This document shows positions 12,801 through 23,369 of a stretch of 64,000 nt of DNA, in pieces; within the stretch, counting starts at the first letter, position 1; every line of letters begins with the position of its first letter. Source of the stretch: Sindora glabra (lineage: Eukaryota > Streptophyta > Magnoliopsida > Fabales > Fabaceae); the NCBI GenBank assembly GCA_020226215.1, contig CM035233.1, forward strand, positions 71,863,317 to 71,927,316, in the 5' to 3' direction. The notes under the pieces were generated by a model, which worked only from the letters and a program-made list of their open reading frames with translations, ran no database searches and was not told the DNA's origin. Both the position numbers and the translations under genes were made by a program.

Positions 12801-13603
12801 TTAAATCTTCATATAACTTTAAGACCTCACAAATCTATACTATGATTTCAACAAGAATCAAGAAGGATTTTTCTTATAATATCACAAAAAGATTTTACAA
12901 ATTTTCACTTAATAACACTATAAGAGTAGATGTATAAGTTTTCGATTTAGAATGAGAAGGAAAGAGAAAGCTTCAATTTTTACAAGATAAGATCAAGAGA
13001 GAATTTACAAGTTGTAGTATAATTACTAAAGTTGTTATATCTTCAAAAGAATGCATCCTATTTATAAAAATAATTTGAAGAAGACAACTTTAGCTTTAAG
13101 TCACATTTTCTATTATTCCAAGTATTCTTTTGCTCCAAGTCATAAAATGACTTTAAGTTTGAAATTTAAAATTTAGGCTCTAAGACACTTTTTCACTCCA
13201 AACTTGAATTTTGAATTTTAACTTCAAGTAAAATTTTGGCTTGCTCGTGAAGCTTCTTCGTTTTCACCCATATGTTGAAAATATTTTGTATGTATTATAA
13301 GAGACAGGATTTAACCACTTTTTATCTAATTTTTTGTTTTAGTCTGAGATAGCAACAAAATTGCTATTTCATAGGATGTTGAATTTGACCTTGAATTTTG
13401 AATCAACTGTCTAGTCTTGTATATGTATTGTATTCCACTATTTTATAATTGTAAAATGGTACAATAGCTTCATATTTTAATTTATTTTTATTTTAGCACA
13501 TGTAATAATAGTTTGAATTTGAAATTCTCTTTACTTTTTGAATTTTTTACTCTTTGATGACCAAAGGTTCAAAATAACTTTTGAATATAAACCAATAGAT
13601 TAT

Positions 13604-14442
13604 GGCCTTGTTTGGCAATCAGCTGATAGTTGTAACTGTTAGCTGATTGAATTAACTGTTAGCTGATTTAACCAGCTGATTGTATTAGCTGATTTAACCA
13701 ACTGATTGCATTAGCTGTTTGAATAAAAATATTTGGTAAAATCAGCTGTTTATGATTAGCTGTTTGTATGTAAAATGACATATAAGGGTATGAATATATT
13801 TTATAAATTATTTAAATATTTTTATTTTAATATTTTAAATTTTATATTTAATAAATTAAATTTTTTTATAAATAATATGTCATTTTAATTTATTATATAT
13901 TAACTATTTTTTAATATTAAATTAATATAATTTTTACATTAATTAAATTTATTAATAAAAATTAATAAATATAATTATAATTTATGTATTTATATTGTTG
14001 AAAGGTTGTGGGGAGAGGGGTAATAACACGAAGGAAAACGCACAAAAATGTAGTAGTATTTTATCAAAAAAAATGGAAAAATGCAATGGAGGAAAACGTG
14101 GCAGTATTTTTACCCAAAAAAAAAAATGAAAATGCCATGCAGGAAGATCCAACCCAGCAACACACAGGAACACGCAAAACGCAACCCAGGAAGATGCCAT
14201 GCAGGAAAACGCAGCAGTCATGCCATGTAGGAAAACGCAGCAGTCACAGAGGGTAATTACGTCATTCGTTGCAACAGTAATCGAGCAGCTGAAAGAAAAC
14301 GCTGCAACTTGCAGCGTTTTCAATTTCAACTGTTTTCAACTGTTAAAAATAAAAAAGCTGCTTAAAACAGCTACTTACCAAACAACAGATTGGTAGTCAA
14401 ACAGCTAAAAGCTGTCCTAACACTGATAACTAAACAACCCCC
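13604..14442 (+). mobile_element. TIR element, copy 1 (non-autonomous, hAT/Harbinger-like ends)
   Basis: The left end GGCCTTGTTTGGCAATCAG and the reverse complement of the right end (GGGGGTTGTTTAGTTATCAG) form imperfect terminal inverted repeats flanked by TA/TAT. Subterminal regions carry many AGCTGATT/AGCTGTTT repeats. The middle holds a G+C-richer block with repeated AGGAAAACGCAGCAGTCA units and a 27-bp palindrome. No transposase is encoded; open frames in this block are by-products of the repeats. A related copy lies inverted at 36481-37357. The superfamily is uncertain because the target-site duplication is too short to judge. Confidence 0.7.
14295..14321. repeat. 27-bp perfect palindrome inside TIR element copy 1
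   Basis: GAAAACGCTGCAA, one centre base C, then TTGCAGCGTTTTC gives 13-bp perfect arms. It is made from the same AAAACGC word repeated through the element's core and could form a tight hairpin. Confidence 0.85.
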
Positions 14443-14769
14443 ATATCACCTAACCTTTCAAAATATATTTTGAAAAAGTATCCAATAAATTCTTTTCTTG
14501 GGGAGCAAATTTAACATTTTTAAAACAAAACAAATAGAAAAGTACAATAATATTTTGTCTCATTGGAAAATATATTTTTATGAAATAAATTGAGTTTTGT
14601 AATTTGAAAGTGTAATAGTCCAAAATTTGTTTAAAATATTTAATGGATTTATATTTAATGAACTAATCAAATTATGCCCAAATAAATTGATTTGAAATAG
14701 AAAACCTATTAAATTCAAATTTTAATTTTAATTAAATAAAAATTTAAAGTATTATTTAATTTAATTTTA

Positions 14770-14909
14770 ATTCCCATTTATTTCCTCAATCTCGATGTCT
14801 GGGAAGCGCATAAGCAGGCTGAGATAGTGTTCCAATACTAAGGATAGCTAACTGCAGCTATTTTCGCACCCAAGGCGCTTTTGATCGTTACTATGCTCTA
14901 CCCCTCAAC

Positions 14910-14964
<55 letters not shown>

Positions 14965-15075
14965 GGAAAAAAACATGGTATTGAGGTGAAGCTCTAATAA
15001 TTGACCTTTGCTGGTTTACCGCATTCTTACGAGGAACTCTGCACAGGCAGGAACCAGGAGGTTCAGGTGGGCACC
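14770..15075. other. G+C-richer island with microsatellite
   Basis: About 14770-14910 and 14995-15075 have near-balanced composition in very A+T-rich surroundings and are separated by the ATT microsatellite. They contain no open frame of note. A non-coding RNA or an old gene fragment is possible, but neither is supported by a recognisable motif. Confidence 0.35.
14910..14963 (+). repeat. (TTA)n microsatellite, about 18 units
   Basis: Uninterrupted ATT/TTA trinucleotide run. A related shorter AAT run lies at about 15136-15155. Confidence 0.98.
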
Positions 15076-18000
15076 CGGTTAATCAATATCTTATCACAAA
15101 TCATTAACAGTAGAGAAGTCGATAACTCATCAACTCATAATAATAATAATAATATGCAACCTTTTCTGTCATGAATATTATTTTATAACCCCTCTCTAGG
15201 GCAGTGTCATTTAACTCTTTAGTACTGATGTATTTTAATTTTCATATCCTTTTAAAAAATTGAATCCGATTGATATTCACACATTTACTTTTAAATATAA
15301 TTTTAAAAATTAGATTGAATCAGTTGATGAAATTAATAAGTTGGTTTCATTAAAGTTTTTGAATTAAAAATATATGTGAATCAATATGAATTGATTAAAA
15401 TCGGTTTAAATCAATTAAAATCAGTAAATTAGATCAATTTTTTAAAATAAATTTTTTATAATTTTATAATAATTGATGTATAACACTTTTGTAAATTTAT
15501 ATAAATTGAATTTATATTAACTTTTAAATTATTTTTAAAATAAATTATGATTGTATCAATTATATTTTATTAATTTAAATATATATTCTATTATATATAT
15601 AATTTATACTTTTAAAGTAAAAATCAATTCAACCAGCAAATTAGTAATTGAGTTAATAAACTAATAAATTAGTAGTTTATCTAGTTCAATAATTAATCCA
15701 ACTTTAAAAATCATGCTTTTAAATATGAAAATGGATTATTTCGAATATTAACATTAGTAAAGGAAACCAATCTGAAGTTGCAGTGATAATTCGATTTTAT
15801 AATAATCTCTAAAACAAATCAATATGACTTGGACTTCATTTGTCCATTTCCTGCTCTACTGGCAAGTTGGGTGCTGTATGTGAATTATTTTTGGAGTCAC
15901 AAAGTTTCAAAGGATTTGATCTGACAAGTTAAAACTTGTGGAAAGCCTAATCGGCAATCAATGAGGGGAGGACTTTAGAAACGCAATTTGCATCATTGAC
16001 ATTTGGACAAAAAGACCTCTTGCTCCTCACGCGTGAAACTCTACTTATGCCCCCATTATAGAAAAAAGAGAATCCTGTTACAAAAAAATTAACAATAACC
16101 TATCATATAATTCCATGAGTTTAAATTTTATTCAATATAAAATATTTTACATTATCAATAAATAAAAAGAAAATATGCTATTAAAAAAATTAATATTAAT
16201 TAAGGAATTTTTAATAATAATAAAATTTTTTATTAATCTTCTATTGATATGTAAACATATGAATAAATGATAATATAAAATTGATTTACATTGACAATAA
16301 ATTAAATTTAAACCCTTGTTATGTTCAAATACTATTAGTTATTTCATTTGATCTATATGCTAATTTAATGTATAACTTATATCTTAAGAATTTAGGAAGC
16401 AATAAGTCTGTATTTATTATTTTTTTTCTTTTGTTGATAAGCAATGTGTTTAATTTCTACCACCAAGTAATTTTGTCCTTTTTCTTCACGGGGAAAACTC
16501 CTATTTCCTTCCGCCTACTTTGAGTCAATTATTTCATAGGTAAAGGAAATAATAATAATCATGTACTTTGAGCACAGCCTTGATATATGGGGAGTCTAGA
16601 GAATGCCTTTCCAAATAAAAAGACTGGTCTAGAGAGAAACAGAACAACCCAAGAACATTGAATTAGGCTTTGAACTGCTGACACAGGTCAACAGGAATCT
16701 ATTATAAAGTTTATGGCTCTCTTATGGGTGTGATATGTGAAATCTCTAATCTCATTCGATGAAATTATATGTAGAATTAGAAGTAAAAAAGTTTCTCTAT
16801 AGAAAAAGCATGATGTTCACATGGGGTTATGAAGCAGTCCGAAGATGTGGATCTGACATGGGAGGAAGTATGTTACTAGACAATAGACATGTGATTCACC
16901 CCTATACATAGATCCCATATACAGGAAGTCAATGCCTACGTGGTCTAATGAGAGTATATACAATTAGGAGAATTTCTTGAGCAACCTCATGTACCCATGG
17001 ACAACAATATTGTATGGTATATGGCATGAGAAATGGCCAAAGTCGTCAATCATTGCTTTGATAATGATGAGATCAGACTTGAGAGGAACATTGCAATTTG
17101 CAATAGGGATTGATAGGTATAAATGTTAAGAAACAGTCAAGAGCTTTTGTGGGCCACTTGGCCACTTTGCTGTGCTCAAAGTGCAGCCTCACGACGCCAA
17201 TTCATTCTACTTCAGTGATTTGTTAGACAGACACTCATGAAGGCATAAGGATACTGGTACATTATCTGCCTCAACAAAGAAGGAATGATTTCGCATGCAT
17301 CTTGTTGATTGACAATTTGACATGTTATGGGAGTTCACTTTCTCCATTTGTGGTCCCTTTTCTTCTCCGATAAGTGCGATTTAAGCCACATAAAGCGTTG
17401 ATGATGCGTTCTAGTCATCATGATTACCCCTCACCTCAAGTTTACCACATTCTGAGGACCAACTTCCTTCACGCTGCTGCAACGTTGCTAGCTAATCTAA
17501 TCAATAATCATCAACGCTGGGAAAGGTAGAACCACCAGACTCATTAAACGTGTAAAGTTTATGGTCAGCATTTCTTGGATTTTATCAGTCACTCAAATTA
17601 CGCTGTATGAAAGTCTCGTTCGACGGCAAAATCATATTCTAGATATTGAAGATGAGACAAATTATACAAATAGGAAAAGGGTCATGTTGGTAGGATTTTA
17701 ATTCCTTTAATTCTTTGGTATCAAATGATGAGATACGAATGTGAGTTCTTCCGTCCCAAAAAATTGACACAATATATCATAATCCAAAATCATATTTCAG
17801 ATATTAGAGACATTGCTGTAGAATATATCTAAATCCCTCTTGTACGTAAATAACGTAACACTCCCATAATAGCCATAGGGAAGCATTCTTTTGATTTCTT
17901 CCTGACAAGTCATCGTATTACAGCCTAACCTCGTCATAAAATGATATTCAACCCTCTTCTGAATATCTTGTTACTGTTGGAATCGTAGAACATACATATA

Positions 18001-21000
18001 TGAATGAATGAAAACTGACTTCGATTGATTAGGATCCTTGAAGTTGATGATGAGGTTTGATCAAACACTTTTCATGGCAGTATCTCATTAAACAAATGCA
18101 AACTGCGTATAAAGATGCATTCCTGGTGTCTACATAAATTCAAACCCTAGCTAGTGCAACCCTCTTTGTTGCCATGGTGAGCACTTTTCTAATGCAATTG
18201 GCCAAATATAATATTCTGCTTATTAATTTAACATGCCTTTCATTATTTTTCCGGGTGCTTTCCTTTGTTAAACCACCAATAAGGCTTGCAGAATTCATTT
18301 ATGGCTTTGTTGCTTTGGGGGGCCTTCAAATAATTACAATGTTAAAGCAAAATGCCAGCCTGGTTTATCATGGTGCAAAATGTAGTGTTTGATTCAATAT
18401 TATCCCCGCACCACTAAAGCATCAACAATTTTTGGCCTGCTTTTAATTGGATTATAAGGACATTCAAACTCTAGCAGTTCTATTGCAGCACATATGCTTC
18501 TTGATTTCACTAAAAGTTTATCTCTAAACTATAACCAGAAACACTGAATAGGAAGGAAAAAATAAAAAATAGGGCTGGATGATATTGGATGAATTTGAAT
18601 ATCCATATATGGTGTTTCGTAGTCCTGAATAATGAACCATTCAGGTCCACTCAACAGAAAAACTTTGAATGTGATGAAAGCTTTAATAAATTCATATGGG
18701 AGCTCTCAGTGATAAATGAGTTTGCCTTTTAAAACATTTAAGCATGATTGATTTTATGAAGATTATTAGTCCCTCGAGACAAAGAAAGAAAAAGGTGGAA
18801 AAGAAAAAGAACAGGAAGTAGCCTCTAGTATGTAGCCAAGTGTAATCCCATTAAAGGCATTTTTGTGACACGAAATATGGAACAACCACTTTGTCAATAT
18901 GGTTGTGAGCTTCAGATTGGATATGATGCAATGGTCTTAATTTGTTCACAGATCGTTCTTTTGCCTCAGAAAACCTTCAACGACGGGATAGAATAGTTCT
19001 GTGCTCGACAAAATCATTTCAAGACCACCAACTTTATAATGGTGGAAAAACTGTAGAGATAAAAAGATTTTGTGCTCCCATGACAAATTTCTCCAGCACC
19101 AATGCTCCCAAAACTTTTAAAATTATGTATTAATATTATATAATTATATGAATTTTTTTTTAAAAAAAATTATTCATTTGTCTTTTCAATTATATTTTAT
19201 TTTTTATAGTTAGAATAATAATAAAACCAATCATGAGCCTTCACCTACTAACTTAAACTTTTAAAAATAATTGACATTTGATATAATATTAGAATATTTT
19301 AAACTAAATGATAGGATTCAATTTTTACTCCCTCGTGGGGATACCTCTAAAATTTTATATCAACATTTGCCACTGACAGTATATATATATATATAATCTC
19401 CTTCTCTCTTATGTTCTTTGGTTAGGTGGGAATGCTATTAATTTGATGATACTAATGCACATTGTTTTTATTGTGCTTTGCTTTGATTGATCTCGTATAT
19501 ATGTTTACTATTTGGTTAACTTGGTATCTCCTATAGAAAATATTCTTTGATTCGGCGACCTATAATGCTCATTGCTTTAAAGAAGATAAATAATTCACAA
19601 AGCCATGATAGTGAAGTTGCTAGATTATTATATGGGATCTATCTTTATTGGATAAATCAGTGTTTGACAAAACATCTTTTAATTTTCATATGCTAAAGTG
19701 CTGTACCTGATCACATTGAGCACTTATCTTCGACATTTTTAATTGTAGGTAACACTGTTAGAAATACGTGGAACCCAATTTATTAAAATGAATGTAGGGA
19801 TACTTTAGTTAAATTTGTAGCCTTCAACTGGAAACAAAAATGTTTCGACATTTTCACAACATATAGTAGCTATGATATGGAAGTACTTGCATATTGATTT
19901 GCAAGACAAAATTTAAAAAAAAATTAGGTAAAATGTAAAGAATTAAGTCTCGTTAAATAGAAAAAGTATAAGGTATAATGTTGCGTGCTCACTGGGCAAT
20001 TAAATTTTTTCTATTATATTGAACACTTCCATGATTATAAAGAGAAAAGAGGTGGAAAAAGCGATACACCTTGATAATTTTTAGATAATTAGTATAAATT
20101 TAAGAATCTATCACTCTATAAATCGTTTCGTTTTCCATCTCCGACCCCCCCTTGTTTTTTCATATATTAGAGTTTGTGGCGACATGATCATAGCCAAATA
20201 CCATTAACTTAATGAGAAGAAAGTACAAAGTAAGCACTTAATATTACTAAATCGCAGATGATTTGGAAAAGGCCAATTTGCCCAATAAAAATTGCATTAT
20301 GCATTTATGGAAAATGTTGTACGTCCCGATGATTGAAACCGAATTTGTACACCGAAGGCTTTTTGACCATGAGATTTAATAATAAAAGTTGGATCAATAT
20401 TCAATTGAATGGCATATTAATAGTGTTGCCAATTCGAAACCCATTTCAATTTTTTATTTTCGGGATATTTAGGAGTTCTCTGCTTTTATAGTCACACGAG
20501 GACGTTAGATTAGCCAGCTCAAAGGTTGATTATATTTTCATGTATAAATCTCAATTCCTACTTTAAAGAAATGTAAGATAATTTGAATTATGTATGCGGA
20601 CAATAATTAAAACCCACGTAAATTCTCTTATTAATTAGGATGTATGATTCTTTTTGGTGTGACATGTAAAATTAGGATATACCTTCAATCCAAAGTTAGT
20701 TTCTTAAAGAAATTCCTATTTGGTAGGTTCGTATTAAAGTAACACTTGTATTTCAAAAGGCTAAAGCTGGTAAGAACTATTTTTAATTTGTAATATAAAC
20801 AGTAGTTTGCTTCTCCTTAAAGAAATTATGTTGGCAATACATTGAAGTCTCATTTTGATTATGAGTTGATTTCACAAAGATATATTATATGTCATATCAA
20901 TTTTCCTATAGACCTGTGAAAACCTGACCCTCTTCGTGTAAGAAAATTTAAAACTGGTACCCTCAGTCTGTTGGTGTGGATTACGTTGCATTGCATGTTT

Positions 21001-22930
21001 AAATAGTATATACTATGTAGGGTTAGAATTTTAAACAGAAAACATCTTATTTTTTATTCAAATCCCTCACACACCTATTACTAAATGTTAAGACTAAGTA
21101 TGGAAGAGAAAAAAAAAACACTTCAAAGCCAATGCGGCTGTGGAGGGCTTAAAACACACCCACAGCGTGCTTGAAATGTTACCTTTTTATATTTGATGTT
21201 GAACAGTGAAAGTAAAAATACAAAAATATTTAGCCTATGTTGAAATTCTAATTTCTAATAAAAAATATGAAATTTATAATGGAGCTCGAAATTAGAATGA
21301 GAATGTAAAATTAGTGTTGTTGTAATAAGAACTCAAGCATTCATCATTTGTGCATAAAAAGCCACATAGTTGGGGCAAATTCAGTGAACAAAGTTGAAAT
21401 TAAATAATTTTGTCAAGTTCTGATTTATTAAACTCAACAATTGCAGGATCTTCCTTAAACAGCATAGTCCTGTGGGGCAAAGGAAGCTGTTTGGTTGGTA
21501 CATGCGAATACGCCAACCGAAACACTATTTGGTATATTGGGGTCCGGTGCTATTTCCATGATGAGACATTCTCAATTTTATCGATCTCATTTACTTTCAT
21601 ATTACACTACCATCTCCTTTTATCTAATTTTACCATAACACTCATTTCATATCATCAAAGTTAACTACATGCATTTAGTTGGACATAGAACTCAAACTAT
21701 AAGTTTCTGCATTCTTTAATGTCAACTTGAATAATATTTTATAATTTAACTAGGTACTAAGATCGTGCTCATCAAATCATGATCCTTTTCTGCCAATTTG
21801 GCTTGCCTTCTCATCAACCTCGAATATGTCAAAAGAAGTGGTGTTCTATCTTTTCTTGAAATTACAGATCATATCTTAGGACGATAACAGTGTGATGCCG
21901 AACTTCTTTTATTTATTATTATATTTAACTAGATATTCAACTATGAACGGAACGGGGAACTAGGTTTACAAAAATGAATGATAAACGGCAGAGCGAGATG
22001 CATATTGTATTTGATAATTTGATGCAAAAGTAGAGCCTACTTTGTTATGGGAAGCTATCTAAATGTGTTGTCCAAAGTCCAACCACATGGCCAACGATTT
22101 TTTAAATTTGCTTTCTGAAAATGGTTTGTTTCTTTTCAACTCGAAAAGCATCACAAAAATATAAATATAAAACATCACCATAGATGATAGAAGTTACTTT
22201 GATATCAGCAAAACCAGAGGCAAGACTGGTTTCTATTCATTCCATGCACAAATAAAATAATCTAAAACAAAATTTTGAATGATTTCTCCTATTTCTACTT
22301 TTCCCTTTTAACTTACATCCTAAAGGCTAGAACTACATAAAAAATAATGAATAGTCATTTACTCCCGGGGGCCTTCTGGAGATCTCCTCAATAAAAAAAA
22401 GGTTCACGTGTGTTTTTTTCCCTTGTTTTGTGGCAAGGAATTTGTTGTTCAATATTTGACGATCTTCGTATTAAGTGAGCAAGCTTCGGTTATGCTCGTT
22501 TTACCAAAATTTCTTTCGGACATAATATATAATATAATACATAAACTAAAGCTAGCTTTTTTATTTATTATCTTCAACATCAGAGATGCATTATGCAAAA
22601 TAACATTTTTATTGTCTTTTTTCTTTTAGGTGTGGAAACAAGTGAATCGTGAAAAAAGGTCCAATTTTTCGTGATGATGATTTTCTTTAGATTTAACATG
22701 GATTATTAAAAGCATCTGGTTCGGTGGGTCCGCATGATTTGTGATGCTGACTTTTGGCAAAGCAAATGGAAGGGTCATTCATGTAGCGGGAAATATATTG
22801 GACTCATATATTTGTGTATTCTGTATTTACAGGCAATGACAGTCAGAATTTACAGTCTATATATCCTTTTCTTCATTCCGAGTTGCGTGTTATTAACTTA
22901 CCAAATCTACCCTTTCCTTTTGCTTCCTTT
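15076..22930. other. Intergenic region upstream of BOR1
   Basis: 15.1-16.3 kb is AT-rich repeat debris. 16.5-19.1 kb and 22.7-22.9 kb are of more ordinary composition but show no exon series, RNA gene or known protein motif on either strand. The longest open frames (for example 18174-18392 and 22734-22967) are unsupported. A G-box core CACGTG lies at 22405-22410, about 530 bp upstream of the BOR1 TATA box. Short AT runs occur near 19380. Confidence 0.45.
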
Positions 22931-22939
22931 CGTGAAGCT

Positions 22940-22947
22940 TATAAATA
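22940..22947 (+). promoter_or_regulatory. TATA box of the BOR1-type gene
   Basis: TATAAATA in a non-repetitive context, about 420 bp upstream of the BOR1 start codon. Transcription would be expected to start about 25-35 bp downstream (about 22972-22982), giving a leader near 390 nt. The exact start is inference. Confidence 0.6.
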
Positions 22948-23017
22948 CATTGCTTACTCATAGTTAAGAGGAAGCATTTTAGAAGTAACAAGTAGTACTG
23001 GTATTTCAAGATTCTAA

Positions 23018-23129
23018 ATGCTGCTTTTGTTACAGCTGGCTTCTTGGCTTATCCTCAGCATTGAATCTTACACTCCTAGATATGTCTCTTGAACCCAGAA
23101 CGCTCCATTCGAGCTCGCTTCTGCCTTAA
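23018..23129 (+). promoter_or_regulatory. Two overlapping upstream ORFs in the BOR1 leader
   Basis: An ATG at 23018 opens a 24-codon frame ending in TGA at 23090-23092. A second ATG at 23082 opens a 15-codon frame (MSLEPRTLHSSSLLP) ending in TAA at 23127-23129. Both stop well before the main start at 23370. Whether the first is in the mature leader depends on the transcription start and on any leader intron; a possible acceptor (TTGTTACAG) ends near 23035. Confidence 0.5.
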
Positions 23130-23203
23130 TTTATCTGTCAGCACTTGTTTTTGAGTCCTTTTCTAAGAAACCTGCAGAAACTTGTAGTAGCATTTAGAAA
23201 TTC

Positions 23204-23209
23204 ATGTAA
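23204..23209 (+). promoter_or_regulatory. Minimal AUG-UAA upstream ORF in the BOR1 leader
   Basis: ATGTAA, a start codon followed at once by a stop, 161 bp upstream of the main ATG. In Arabidopsis, AUG-UAA in the NIP5;1 leader stalls ribosomes in a boron-dependent way, and BOR1 is translationally repressed at high boron through leader uORFs. The same role here is inference. Confidence 0.6.
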
Positions 23210-23244
23210 GCTACTCGGTTTGATTTCATTGGCAATTCTTCCGA

Positions 23245-23259
23245 ATGGCAGCCCGTTAA
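23245..23259 (+). promoter_or_regulatory. Short upstream ORF (MAAR-stop) in the BOR1 leader
   Basis: ATG GCA GCC CGT TAA, 111 bp upstream of the main start codon. No other ATG lies between it and the BOR1 start. Confidence 0.6.
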
Positions 23260-23369
23260 CTTTCTGCAGAAGTCATTACAGGCTTACACTGATTTCCTCT
23301 CTTAAGGGTCAATTTAGAGGGAACAAGTACAACACAGATTTGCTTTGCATTTTCCAAAAGCAAAAAGCA

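Noticed and set aside
13982..14329. 115-codon minus-strand open frame
   Set aside because: It lies wholly within the repeated core of TIR element copy 1, and its Phe/Cys/Ser-rich composition follows from the AAAACGC repeats; no homology is evident.
18174..18392. Small membrane-protein gene
   Set aside because: Hydrophobic 72-codon frame whose start ATGGTGAGC doubles as a donor-like site; no conserved motif and no second exon found.
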